Part shown: positions 1 through 7,768 of the stretch, one piece after another
Layout: every line of letters begins with the position of its first letter
Position numbering within the stretch: the first letter of the stretch is position 1
Source: CAZFDT01 sp964518335
Lineage (GTDB): Bacteria > Planctomycetota > Phycisphaerae > Phycisphaerales > Phycisphaeraceae
Assembly: GCA_964518335.1 (NCBI GenBank)
Contig: CAZFDT010000102.1
Location: forward strand, 1 to 17,201
Length of the DNA stretch: 17,201 bases
Direction: 5' to 3'
Notes under the pieces: generated by a model
Seen by the model: the letters and a program-made list of their open reading frames with translations, nothing else
What the model was told of the DNA's origin: nothing
The model's database searches: none
Program-made: the position numbers and the translations under genes

Positions 1-152
1 GGCTGAAACATCATCCCCGAGCATCAAATCAGACGTGGGATGGCCGGACGCTTACCAAATCGGGACGTGGCACCCACGCGGAGCGGCGATCCGGCCGATA
101 GCGCGCCTGGCGGCCGCGCGGCCTGACCGCCGGCCGATCGGAGGACCTGACG

Positions 153-449
153 ATGAGCCAGTTCGACCCCATCGTGAACGCCGCCGCACCCGCGACCGAC
201 GCCGTGGACCTGGCCGGCCAAGTCTTCGACGCCGACGCGGCCGGCCTCGTCACCGCACGCGAAGCCTGGCAGTATCGCCTTCTGCCGCTGCGCTACGAAG
301 ACGGCGTGCTCGTCTGCGCGTCGATGCTCGACCGCATCGCCGACGCCGACGCGTTCATTCGGGCTCGCTGCAGCACCGACGTGCGCTTCGTTCTGGCCGA
401 GCCCATCCAGCTCGAGCAGAAGATCATGCAGCGCTATCCCAACCCGTAG
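153..449 (+). CDS. Stand-alone MshEN/GspE N-terminal-like domain protein
   Basis: A 98-residue protein. From about residue 30 to the end it follows the pattern of the N-terminal domain of type II secretion / type IV pilus ATPases (T2SSE_N, MshEN): an 'A-x-x-x-x-x-LPL' strand (residues 37-47), a short turn, 'GVLVCASM' (51-58), a helix (59-71), 'VRFVLAEP' (77-84) and a closing helix ending in 'QRYP'. No Walker motifs follow, so this is the domain alone and not an ATPase. The paired RLG/LLG signature of c-di-GMP-binding MshEN domains is not visible, so ligand binding should not be assumed. The ATG is supported by GGAGG at 140-144, eight bases upstream. The gene ends 11 bp from the convergent phosphoesterase gene. 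Family assignment is by pattern. Its cellular role is unknown; an adaptor or regulator of a secretion or pilus ATPase is possible. Confidence 0.7.
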   Translation: MSQFDPIVNAAAPATDAVDLAGQVFDADAAGLVTAREAWQYRLLPLRYEDGVLVCASMLDRIADADAFIRARCSTDVRFVLAEPIQLEQKIMQRYPNP

Positions 450-460
450 GCCGGCGCGAT

Positions 461-2629
461 TCAGCGATCCTGCACGGACGCCGCCGCGGCGACCTCGGCG
501 CCGATTTCATCGATCACCGCCCCGCCGTGACCGAGCACCGTCACGCGACGCTCGCCGCCGTCGAGCACCACGAGCATGCAGTGATCGACGGCCTCGGTCT
601 TCTGCAGATACCAGCGTGACGGGTCGGGCGTGCGCGTGCCGATGCCCCAGGCGCCGTCGCCCAGATATAGGATGCCCTGCGCCGCGTCGATCTGCCCACC
701 GCGCAGCGGATGGGTGCGCTTGTACGTGTGGTCGTGGTTCTCAAACGCCATGCGGATGCCGTATTGCTCAAAGAGGGGGACCCAGTGCTCGCGCACGCGG
801 CGGGACACCTCGCCGTCGAACGGGCGATAGGACGGGTAGGCCGGCACGTGGTACACGGGAAATACGTGCGGCACGTGGCGGCGACTGGCCAGCGTCTGCT
901 CCAGCCACGTCGTCTGTTCGCCGGTGATGGATGCGGTGTGGTCGGAGTCGAGCAGAACGATGCTCAGGTAATCGCCCAGGTCGAGGGTGCTGTAGGGTCG
1001 CGTGGCGAAGAGGGAGTAGAAGAACGGCGCGTGCTGGGTGGTTCCGTGGTATCCGCCGCGGACCTCGTGGTTGCCGATGGTGGCCACGTGAGGGATGAGG
1101 CGGTTGTCGGGGCCGCGCATGTGCTGGTGCCACTCGCGCAGGTACTGGATTTTGCGTTCGACCTTGACGCCGTCGGCGTAGCTCAGGTCGCCGCCGATGA
1201 TAGCGAAGAGCGGATCGGCGGCGGCGGCGGCCTGGTGCGTGCCGACGGGGCGTTCGCCCACGCCCACGTCGCCGCCGATGACGAACCGCAACGGTCGGTC
1301 GTGCGTCGCCGGCGCCGTGAGGAAATGCATCACCTCGCCGCCTTCGTCGCCCAACACGCGCAGGCGATACGTCGAATCCGGCGTCAATCCCGTGAGTTCG
1401 ACGCGATGCACGAACCAGTTGAACGGCCCGATGAAGGGCGTCACCGTCGTGACGGCATCGGTCCAGGCCTCGTCGCCCCGGGCCGACCACTGCAGCGTTC
1501 GAGGCCGCGGGGCGATGGCGCCGAGCGTCGGAGGCACCTGCGTCGCCGCGACCGCCCCGTCAGGCAACTGCAGCAGCAGTCCGCCCCACCGCGCACCCGC
1601 CGGCGGATCGGGCAACATGTGCCGCGCGCGGGCCACTGCGCCGTCACGCGCCAGTGTCGCCGACTGCAGCATCACGTCGCCGCTGCAGATCGCCACTGCC
1701 TGCCCGTCGTACTCGGCCGGCGCCGCGATCCGCAGCGTCGCACGCCTCGATTCGTCGATGACGACTCGCGCCCGCAACGACGCACGCGCGTGACCCGGCC
1801 CCGTCAGCCGTACCCGCTGCGCGTGCTCGGGCTCACGCGACGTGGCGCTCGACGGATACCACACCAGCGACCGACGACTGCCCTTGCCCTCCGGCCGACG
1901 GTCCAGGTCGTTGACCATCAGTTGAAACCGCAGCACGTCGCCCGCCACGGGGGTGAGGCCCAGGTTCGACCAGGGCAACTGCAGCATCAGGCTGCAGCCG
2001 TCTTCGTGGATCGTCCGCTCCACCGACAACGTCAGCTCGTCGCGGCGCTTGTCGGCGATCGGGCCGTAGAACATCCATTGCGGCTGCGCGCCGTCGGGCT
2101 CCAGCCCCGGGCTGACGATCACCTGGTAGCGCCGGGTCGGGTCGCCATCGACGCCCACGAACAGCTCGACGCTGTCGCCCTCCCACAGCTTGTCTTGCGC
2201 CGCCTCGGCCGGTTGATCGTCCCACACCCGCACCCACACCAGCAGGCCCGCGTCGTTCCAACCGACGTACGCCCGCGCGTCGGAATCAGCCGGGTCGGGC
2301 TTCTGGTCCTGCACGTCGGCCAGAAAGCCCAGCTCCAGGCCCTGGTCGCCCCACCACGCCACCGTGTCATCGTCCGCGTTCACCCGCGGCAGGTCGATCG
2401 CCGGCCACGCCGCCTCGTGCCCCGGCGCCACCGGCGGCACCACCCCCTGCTCGACCCACTGCACCGCCATCGTCGTCGTCGGATCGCCCCGCCACGTCAG
2501 GTGCAGCGTGTCCGCCCGCTTCGATGGCCCACCGCCGTCCTCCTGCCCTCGCGCCAAGCCCGTCAGCCCACCCCATACCGCTACGGCCAGCACCCACCAC
2601 CTCGCACGTCCGGTCCTCGCAGCCATCAT
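461..2629 (-). CDS. Secreted purple acid phosphatase-like metallophosphoesterase with CBM9-like insertion
   Basis: About 722 residues. The catalytic domain (about 446-670) shows the calcineurin-like set: GGDVG (D454), GGDLSYAD (D481, Y484), GNHE (N520, H521), VYHVP (H594) and NHDHTYKR (H632, H634). This is the dinuclear metal centre of purple acid phosphatases. The fibronectin-like N-domain typical of these enzymes appears split. 'LHLTWRGDPTTTMAVQW' lies at about 42-59, and its continuation (QWSARGDEAW ... VELTGLTPDSTYRLRV) comes only at 379-425. Between them lies a domain with CBM9/DOMON-like features (about 74-279; 'LLVWVRVWDD', 'LWEGDSVELFVGVD') plus a second beta-rich stretch. An ATG at 2629 puts a clean Sec signal peptide at the N-terminus (RTGRARWW, hydrophobic run, ending near ARGQ) with AGGA nine bases upstream. 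An ATG at 2662 is possible but adds an acidic leader. Probably exported phosphomonoesterase or phosphodiesterase; the substrate is unknown. Confidence 0.85.
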   Translation of the reverse strand: MMAARTGRARWWVLAVAVWGGLTGLARGQEDGGGPSKRADTLHLTWRGDPTTTMAVQWVEQGVVPPVAPGHEAAWPAIDLPRVNADDDTVAWWGDQGLELGFLADVQDQKPDPADSDARAYVGWNDAGLLVWVRVWDDQPAEAAQDKLWEGDSVELFVGVDGDPTRRYQVIVSPGLEPDGAQPQWMFYGPIADKRRDELTLSVERTIHEDGCSLMLQLPWSNLGLTPVAGDVLRFQLMVNDLDRRPEGKGSRRSLVWYPSSATSREPEHAQRVRLTGPGHARASLRARVVIDESRRATLRIAAPAEYDGQAVAICSGDVMLQSATLARDGAVARARHMLPDPPAGARWGGLLLQLPDGAVAATQVPPTLGAIAPRPRTLQWSARGDEAWTDAVTTVTPFIGPFNWFVHRVELTGLTPDSTYRLRVLGDEGGEVMHFLTAPATHDRPLRFVIGGDVGVGERPVGTHQAAAAADPLFAIIGGDLSYADGVKVERKIQYLREWHQHMRGPDNRLIPHVATIGNHEVRGGYHGTTQHAPFFYSLFATRPYSTLDLGDYLSIVLLDSDHTASITGEQTTWLEQTLASRRHVPHVFPVYHVPAYPSYRPFDGEVSRRVREHWVPLFEQYGIRMAFENHDHTYKRTHPLRGGQIDAAQGILYLGDGAWGIGTRTPDPSRWYLQKTEAVDHCMLVVLDGGERRVTVLGHGGAVIDEIGAEVAAAASVQDR

Positions 2630-2692
2630 GTCGTCGCATCCTGAAAAAGGTGATGGCCGCATGGTAACAACCGCCTTGACGCCGCGCCGCCC

Positions 2693-2714
2693 TTATGCTA
2701 ACATAATACAAACT
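2693..2714 (-). promoter_or_regulatory. AT-rich promoter-like island upstream of the phosphoesterase gene
   Basis: In sequence otherwise above 70% GC, 2693-2714 is mostly A/T. Read on the minus strand it contains TATTAT and other -10-like hexamers. It also contains a short inverted repeat, TTATG (2693-2697) and CATAA (2702-2706). It sits 64-85 bp upstream of the preferred ATG (2629) of the minus-strand phosphoesterase. No convincing -35 box is seen, so this is a location call and not a mapped promoter. Confidence 0.35.
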
Positions 2715-2748
2715 AGTGGCCGGCCTGCGCGCCCGCCCGCCCACAGCG

Positions 2749-2868
2749 GCAACTTGATGGTCGGATCGTGCAACTTGTGCATGGGCGCCTCAAGTTGAGT
2801 TGACTTGCCCATCGGAAGCTGCAACTTGCCCGACGGGGTAATGGGCAAGTCAAGTCGAGCCGTCGGGC
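2749..2868. repeat. Phased ACTTG motif array with two interlocking inverted repeats
   Basis: CAACTTG occurs at 2750-2756, 2771-2777 and 2822-2828, with TGACTTG at 2801-2807. Reverse-orientation copies lie at 2791-2797 (CAAGTTG) and 2846-2852 (CAAGTCA). Two of the direct steps are exactly 21 bp, or two helical turns. Two perfect inverted repeats overlap in pseudoknot order. One has 13-bp arms at 2800-2812 and 2841-2853 (TTGACTTGCCCAT and its complement). The other has 9-bp arms at 2828-2836 and 2860-2868 (GCCCGACGG and its complement). The array fills most of the gap between the divergent phosphoesterase and membrane-protein genes, so a regulator-binding region or structured leader is plausible. 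No known family is recognised. The rest of 2630-2900 holds only the AT-rich island. Confidence 0.6.
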
Positions 2869-2900
2869 CGTAGCCACAACCGCGGCCGGCTCTGTCGCAC

Positions 2901-3839
2901 TTGCGTCCGGTGGCGACATGCGTCATTCTCTTTCAACCAGCCATGCTGCCCCCCACACGACAGCGCATCATCATCGTTCTGGCCGTCACGGTGTCGATCG
3001 TGGCGTGGCTGTCGTTTCGCGGTTGGCTGGTGTCACCGGACCTGTCGGAAGGGATCAGTCTGACGGCGACGGCGTCCGGCTGGGCTGGCACGGCGGTGGC
3101 GCTGGTCGTGGCCGGGGCGATCGCCACCGCGGCGGGGCTGATCGCCGGCTCGGCGGGGCATCCGCTGGCGGGGGTGTACGTGGTGGCCATGGGCCTGTGC
3201 GTGCTGGCGGGCTGGGGTGGCCCGATGGATGGGTGGATGCGACGGTCGAACCTGCCGGGAGCGTATGCGGGCCTGATCGTCGAGACGGGGGTGTGGCACC
3301 TGGGCATGGCGGCGGTGGTGTGGCTGACGTGGCGGGTGCGGCCGCGGATACGGCGACTGCTGCCGGGCGTGATCGTCGATGCCGCGCACGAGGACGTGGA
3401 CATGCCTGGCCGCCCGGACGTGTCGGCGCTGCTGGCGCTGCTCGTGGCCGTGATCGTCGGCGGCGTGCTCTGCTGGGTAATGCAGCGCAGCACCGACGAG
3501 GGCCAGGTGATCGGCACGCTCATCGCCGCGTTCACCCTGGCGGGTCTGGCGGCCCAGGTCTGCTTTCCCGAAAACCGTCACGTGCTGCTCATCCTGCTCA
3601 GCCCGGCGGGGGTGGCGATCGTCGCTTACTCCGCCGCGATGGCCCTGTATCCGGGTGACACGCAGACGCTGGCGGCGTGGTTCAACATCGGCGGGTTCGA
3701 TCCGCACGCGCCGCGAATGCCCGGCCCGGCGCTAGTGCTGCCGATCTATTACGCCTCGGCGGGCGTCGCCGGCGCCGCCATGGGCGTGGGCCTGGCACAG
3801 AACATCCATCTCACCCGCACACAGGCGCAGGCGACGTGA
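2901..3839 (+). CDS. Multi-pass integral membrane protein of unknown family
   Basis: Up to 312 residues and strongly hydrophobic, with about eight predicted membrane helices. In numbering from the internal ATG at 2943 these are roughly 9-24, 46-70, 74-92, 107-130, 160-181, 187-208, 213-236 and 262-285. A polar, charged segment with several Arg (131-159) follows helix 4 and probably faces the cytoplasm. No catalytic or transport motif was recognised. The start is uncertain. ATG 2901 has a weak GGTGG four bases upstream, while ATG 2943 gives a more usual N-terminus (MLPPTRQRIII) but has no ribosome site. It is divergent from the phosphoesterase and lies 47 bp before araB on the same strand, so co-transcription with araB is possible. 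The function is unknown. Confidence 0.75.
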   Translation: MRPVATCVILFQPAMLPPTRQRIIIVLAVTVSIVAWLSFRGWLVSPDLSEGISLTATASGWAGTAVALVVAGAIATAAGLIAGSAGHPLAGVYVVAMGLCVLAGWGGPMDGWMRRSNLPGAYAGLIVETGVWHLGMAAVVWLTWRVRPRIRRLLPGVIVDAAHEDVDMPGRPDVSALLALLVAVIVGGVLCWVMQRSTDEGQVIGTLIAAFTLAGLAAQVCFPENRHVLLILLSPAGVAIVAYSAAMALYPGDTQTLAAWFNIGGFDPHAPRMPGPALVLPIYYASAGVAGAAMGVGLAQNIHLTRTQAQAT

Positions 3840-3874
3840 GGGAGAGTCGAACGTAAAACTCACTTGGCGTTCCC

Positions 3875-3880
3875 AGGAGA
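3875..3880 (+). promoter_or_regulatory. Ribosome binding site selecting the TTG start of araB
   Basis: AGGAGA lies six bases before the TTG at 3887. No in-frame ATG occurs before the conserved kinase motif VGLDFGTES, so this site decides the non-ATG start. Confidence 0.6.
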
Positions 3881-3886
3881 CTTGCC

Positions 3887-5500
3887 TTGGCCCGATCGCG
3901 TCTCGTTGCAGTTGGCCTGGACTTCGGCACCGAGTCGGTGCGCGCCCTGGTGGTGGACATGCGGGGCAACGAACTGGGGTCGGCCGCGGTGAAATACCCG
4001 CACGGCCAGATCATCGACCGCCTGCCCGGCACCCACGCCAAGCTCCCGCCCGACTTCGCCCTCCAGCACCCCATCGACTGGCTCGACGCCTCCGCCAAGG
4101 CCACGCGACAGGCCATGCAACAGGGTGGCGTCGATCCCCAGCGCGTCGTCGGCATCGGCGTGGACTTCACCAGTTGCACCATGCTCCCCTGCAAGGGCGA
4201 CGGCACGCCCCTGTCCCAGACCGCAGCCCTCAAGTCCGAGATCTTCGCCTGGCCCAAGCTCTGGAAACACCACGGCGCCAAGTCGCAAGCCGACCGCATC
4301 AACGCCCTGGCCCGACAGCGCGGCGAAGCCTTCCTCGACAGCTACGGCGGGATCATCGGCCTCGAGTGGTTCTTCCCCAAGCTGCTGGAGACGCTCGAAG
4401 AGGCCCCGCACGTGTACGACGCCGCCGACGTGTGGATCGAGGCCGGCGACTGGTACGTCTGGCAGCTCATCGGCACGGACCGGCCGATCCCGCGCTCCAC
4501 GTGCCTGGCGGGGTACAAGGCGATGTGGAGTGCATCGGCCGGCTATCCCTCGCCGGACTTCCTCGCGGCGGTGGACCCGCGGTTGGGTCACGTCGTGGCC
4601 CAGAAGATGCCCGGCCACATGCTCTCGCCCGGCCAGAAAGCCGGCGAACTCTGCGACGCCATGGCGAAGAGGCTGGGGCTGATGCCCGGCATTCCCGTCA
4701 GCGCGTGCATCATCGACGCGCATGCGGGCGTGCCCGGCGCGGGCGTCGCCGAGCCAAGCACCCTCGTCATGGTGCTGGGCACCAGCTCTTGCCACATGCT
4801 CAACTCGCGCATCGGGCGCACCATCCCCGGCGTCGCCGGGATCGTCGAGGGCGGCATCCTCCCCGGCTACTTCGGGTACGAGACCGGCCAGAGCGCCGTG
4901 GGCGACGCCTTCGAGTGGCTCCGCCGCACGACCCACCGCAGCTTCGACGAGCTCAACGCCGCTGCCGCTGCAGTGGCCCCCGGCGCCGACGGGGTGCTCT
5001 GCATCGACTGGCTCAACGGCTGCCGCACGCCTTACATGGACGGGTCGCTAACCGGCGCGTTCACCGGGCTGACGCTGCGCCACGATGCGGCCCACCTCTA
5101 CCGCGCCCTGCTCGAAGCGTCCGCGTTCGGCATCCGCTGGACCGTCGAGATCCTCGAACAAGGCGGCGTCCCCGTTCGACGCTTCGTCGCCACCGGCGGC
5201 CTGCCCCACCACAACCCCCTGCTCGTGCAGATCTACGCCGACGTGCTGGGTGAGCGAATCACCATCCACCCCAGCAAGCAGGGCCCTGCGCTGGGCGCGG
5301 CGATCCTGGGCGTGCTGGCCGCGGGGAAGCAAGCCACCGGGTTCGCCAGTGCCTCGCAGGCCATCCACGCCCTGGCCGGCAGCCGCGACGGTGGCCGCCT
5401 CGTCCGCCCCGACCGCGCCGCGCACAAGGCCTACGAGCCGGTGTACCGACGCTATCGCGCCCTGGCCGAACAGTTGGCCGCCGAGCACCCTCATGCCTGA
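3887..5500 (+). CDS. araB: Ribulokinase (FGGY carbohydrate kinase)
   Basis: 537 residues, close to the usual length of about 560. ATP-dependent phosphorylation of L-ribulose to L-ribulose 5-phosphate in the cytoplasm is the family reaction. The phosphate-binding motif 'GLDFGTESVRALVVD' lies at 10-24 and 'GVDFTSCTMLPC' at 91-102. 'IDAHAGVPGAG' at 276-286 carries the catalytic-base Asp277. 'VLGTSSCHML' is at 296-305. 'GYFGYETGQSAVGD' (327-340), 'DWLNGCRTPYMDGSLTG' (374-390) and 'FVATGGLPHHNPLL' (433-446) are the AraB-type signatures that separate it from xylulokinase and glycerol kinase. It starts with TTG behind AGGAGA. No araA, araD or sugar transporter lies in the window. The downstream ClC gene begins 15 bp after its stop, so it may head an operon of unrelated functions. 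Related ribitol or erythrulose kinases are the main alternative. Confidence 0.9.
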   Translation: MARSRLVAVGLDFGTESVRALVVDMRGNELGSAAVKYPHGQIIDRLPGTHAKLPPDFALQHPIDWLDASAKATRQAMQQGGVDPQRVVGIGVDFTSCTMLPCKGDGTPLSQTAALKSEIFAWPKLWKHHGAKSQADRINALARQRGEAFLDSYGGIIGLEWFFPKLLETLEEAPHVYDAADVWIEAGDWYVWQLIGTDRPIPRSTCLAGYKAMWSASAGYPSPDFLAAVDPRLGHVVAQKMPGHMLSPGQKAGELCDAMAKRLGLMPGIPVSACIIDAHAGVPGAGVAEPSTLVMVLGTSSCHMLNSRIGRTIPGVAGIVEGGILPGYFGYETGQSAVGDAFEWLRRTTHRSFDELNAAAAAVAPGADGVLCIDWLNGCRTPYMDGSLTGAFTGLTLRHDAAHLYRALLEASAFGIRWTVEILEQGGVPVRRFVATGGLPHHNPLLVQIYADVLGERITIHPSKQGPALGAAILGVLAAGKQATGFASASQAIHALAGSRDGGRLVRPDRAAHKAYEPVYRRYRALAEQLAAEHPHA

Positions 5501-5515
5501 CTGGATTGGATCACG

Positions 5516-7372
5516 ATGCCTGCGACGCTCCTGATAGCGCGATGGCGAGTGCGCGCCAGCCGGTGGCTGGGGCGCGCGGGATTTCCCAAGGATTGGTTCC
5601 TCATCCCGCTTGCTGCAGTGATCGGTGTGCTGGGCGGGTTCGTGGCAATGGGCTTCGACTTTCTCGTCGAGGCGTCGGCCCACTTCTTCTTCGGTCGTGT
5701 CGGCAAGCACGAGTTTCCCGGCAGCGAGTACGTGCTGCTGATCGCGTTGCCGGCGATGGGCGGGCTGGCGGTCGGCACGATCAACCGCTGGCTGGCGCGA
5801 TCGCCGCCGGGCCACGGGATTCCCGAGGTGATCGAGTCGCTGGTCCGCAAGCACGGCGAGCTGCCGGGACGCAGCGGCTTCTACAAGGCGATCACGTCGT
5901 CGCTGACGCTGGGATCGGGCGGGTCCGGCGGCATGGAGGGGCCGATCATCCAGATCGGCAGCGTGCTGGGCAGCGTCGTGGCGCGGGCGTTGCGGGTGGG
6001 CCACGAGCACATGCACACGCTCGTGGGCTGCGGCGCGGCGGCAGGCCTGGCGGCGATCTTCAACGCGCCCATCGCCGGCGTCCTGTTCGTCCTCGAGGTG
6101 CTGCTGCGCGACTTCTCGCTCAAGACGTTCATGCCCATCGTCATCGCCAGCGTGTTCGGCACGCTCACCGCGCAGGCGTCCCTGGGCGGCGATGCGCACT
6201 CGGCGCAGGCGATTTTCTCGGTGCCCGCCGATCTGCACCGCTACACGTTCACGTTTGTCGAAGTGCTGCCTTTCATCCTGCTGGGGCTGTGCTGCGGCGT
6301 GCTGGGCGTGGCGTTCAGCAAAGCGATGGTGCGATCGGAAACGTGGTGGGACCGCGTGCCTTGCCCGTGGTGGATCAAGCCCGCGCTGGGCGGCGCGGTG
6401 CTGGGCGTGACGGGGCTGCTGTTCGTGCTGATCTTCGGGCACGTCGTCCGCAGCTACGAGCCGCCGCCGTTTTTCGGCAACGGGTACAAGGTCATCGAAG
6501 CCCTGTTCCTCGCCAGCACCTACGACGTGACTTCGCCCGCCGCGCTCGGGTCGTCGATGGGTGGCATTGTCACCGTGCTGCTGGCGATCCTGGCGCTGAA
6601 GCTGGTGGGCACGACGATCACGCTCGGGTCGGGTGGATCGGCGGGCATCTTTGCCCCGTCGCTGTTCATGGGCGCGACGCTGGGCGCCCTGGTCGGCGTG
6701 CTCGTGCAGCGATCGGGCCTGTCGCCCGACACGACGCCGGCCACCTACGCCCTCGTCGGCATGGCGGGCATGATCGCCGCCGTGGTCCACTGCCCGCTCA
6801 CCGCGTTCATCCTCGTGTTCGAGATCACTCACGATTACCAGGTGATCCTGCCCGTCATGCTGGTGGCGATTCTGGCGACGCTGTCGTCGCAGTTCATCCA
6901 GCGCGACAGCATCTACACGATGTACCTGCGGCGCCAGGGCATCCGCATGGGATCGATGGCCGACATGACCCTGCTTCGCCGCGTGGAGGTGTCGAGCGTG
7001 CCGCTGGTCCCAGCCGTGCTGGTCGAGCCGCACGACTCGGCGCAGCACCTGATCGACCTGGCGGGCGATTACGCGGCGCAGGATTTCGTCGTCGTGGACG
7101 AGGATGACTGCTACGTGGGCATGGTCGTCGGCGACGACGTGCGCACGACGCTGCTGCAGCGCGAAGCTGTGCCGCTGCTGATCGTCAGTGAGCTGATGCG
7201 CGACGACCTGCCCACGGTCACGCGCGACGAGACGCTGGAGATGGTGCTCGACAAGTTCAGCCGCCACGACGTGGCCAGCCTGACGGTGGTGGACGCCAAC
7301 AACACGGTCAAGGGCCTGGTCACGCGGGCGCGGTTGATGCAGCGTTACCAGGCGCTGCTGGAGTCGGCCTGA
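5516..7372 (+). CDS. ClC-family chloride channel/transporter with two CBS domains
   Basis: 618 residues: a ClC membrane domain (about 25-470) followed by a CBS pair (about 490-550 and 556-612). The first pore signature is GSGGSGGMEGP at 133-143, where E141 corresponds to the gating glutamate of GREGP. 'FNAPIAGVLFVLEVL' is at 182-196, and the second filter 'GSGGSAGIFAP' is at 371-381. Tyr441 in 'YQVILP' matches the central anion-coordinating tyrosine. At the position of the inner proton glutamate (E203 in E. coli ClC) the alignment by eye gives V195, as in known ClC channels, which would argue against strict H+/Cl- exchange. The selectivity serine motif is GSGGS and not GSGIP, so the preferred anion is uncertain. 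It is spaced 15 bp after araB and 3 bp before rnpA, so translational coupling with rnpA is likely. The CBS domains probably sense adenine nucleotides. Confidence 0.93.
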   Translation: MPATLLIARWRVRASRWLGRAGFPKDWFLIPLAAVIGVLGGFVAMGFDFLVEASAHFFFGRVGKHEFPGSEYVLLIALPAMGGLAVGTINRWLARSPPGHGIPEVIESLVRKHGELPGRSGFYKAITSSLTLGSGGSGGMEGPIIQIGSVLGSVVARALRVGHEHMHTLVGCGAAAGLAAIFNAPIAGVLFVLEVLLRDFSLKTFMPIVIASVFGTLTAQASLGGDAHSAQAIFSVPADLHRYTFTFVEVLPFILLGLCCGVLGVAFSKAMVRSETWWDRVPCPWWIKPALGGAVLGVTGLLFVLIFGHVVRSYEPPPFFGNGYKVIEALFLASTYDVTSPAALGSSMGGIVTVLLAILALKLVGTTITLGSGGSAGIFAPSLFMGATLGALVGVLVQRSGLSPDTTPATYALVGMAGMIAAVVHCPLTAFILVFEITHDYQVILPVMLVAILATLSSQFIQRDSIYTMYLRRQGIRMGSMADMTLLRRVEVSSVPLVPAVLVEPHDSAQHLIDLAGDYAAQDFVVVDEDDCYVGMVVGDDVRTTLLQREAVPLLIVSELMRDDLPTVTRDETLEMVLDKFSRHDVASLTVVDANNTVKGLVTRARLMQRYQALLESA

Positions 7373-7375
7373 GCG

Positions 7376-7759
7376 ATGACGCCTCCGTTGCGCAACACGT
7401 TTCCGCGCAAGCTGCGGCTGTCCGGTCGGCGGGCGTTCGCGGCGGCGTTCGACGCGAAGATGCGCAAGACCGTCGGGCCTCTGGTCTTCGTGAGTCGGCC
7501 CAACGCGCTGCCGCACAACCGCCTGGGGCTGTCGGTCCCGCGCCGCGTGGGCACGGCCGTCGCCCGCCACCGCCTCAAGCGCCTGCTTCGCGAGGCGTTT
7601 CGACTGCAGCAGCACGACCTGCCCGGCGGCTACGATGTGGTGATCGTCGTGCGACCGCACGAAGCGCGGACGCTGGCGGACTACCGCCACTGGCTGTTGC
7701 AGGGGTTGGAAATGTCAGACGCGGCATGGCGGAAACGACACCTCCGGACGCCGCAGTGA
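7376..7759 (+). CDS. rnpA: Ribonuclease P protein component
   Basis: 127 residues, the normal size. It is the basic protein cofactor of RNase P, which assists the catalytic RNA in maturing tRNA 5' ends. The diagnostic stretch lies at about 49-76: 'NRLGLSVPRRVGTAVARH' followed by 'RLKRLLREAFR'. This is the RNR helix, here with His65 at the usual Asn of 'RNR'. 'GYDVVIVVRP' (85-94) is the final strand, and the N-terminal 'RLSGRRAFAAAFD' is also family-typical. The ATG follows the ClC stop by 3 bp, and yidD starts 9 bp downstream. In most bacteria rpmH (ribosomal protein L34) precedes rnpA; here the ClC gene takes that place. Confidence 0.95.
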   Translation: MTPPLRNTFPRKLRLSGRRAFAAAFDAKMRKTVGPLVFVSRPNALPHNRLGLSVPRRVGTAVARHRLKRLLREAFRLQQHDLPGGYDVVIVVRPHEARTLADYRHWLLQGLEMSDAAWRKRHLRTPQ

Positions 7760-7768
7760 TCGATCCTC

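Noticed and set aside
710..2644. 644-codon open frame on the plus strand opposite the phosphoesterase
   Set aside because: Biased composition, no motif or ribosome site; the minus strand carries complete metallophosphoesterase motifs.
5048..7690. 880-codon open frame on the minus strand across araB, the ClC gene and rnpA
   Set aside because: Its product is almost all Arg, His, Gln and Ala with no domain. It is antisense to three well-recognised genes, an expected by-product of high third-position GC.
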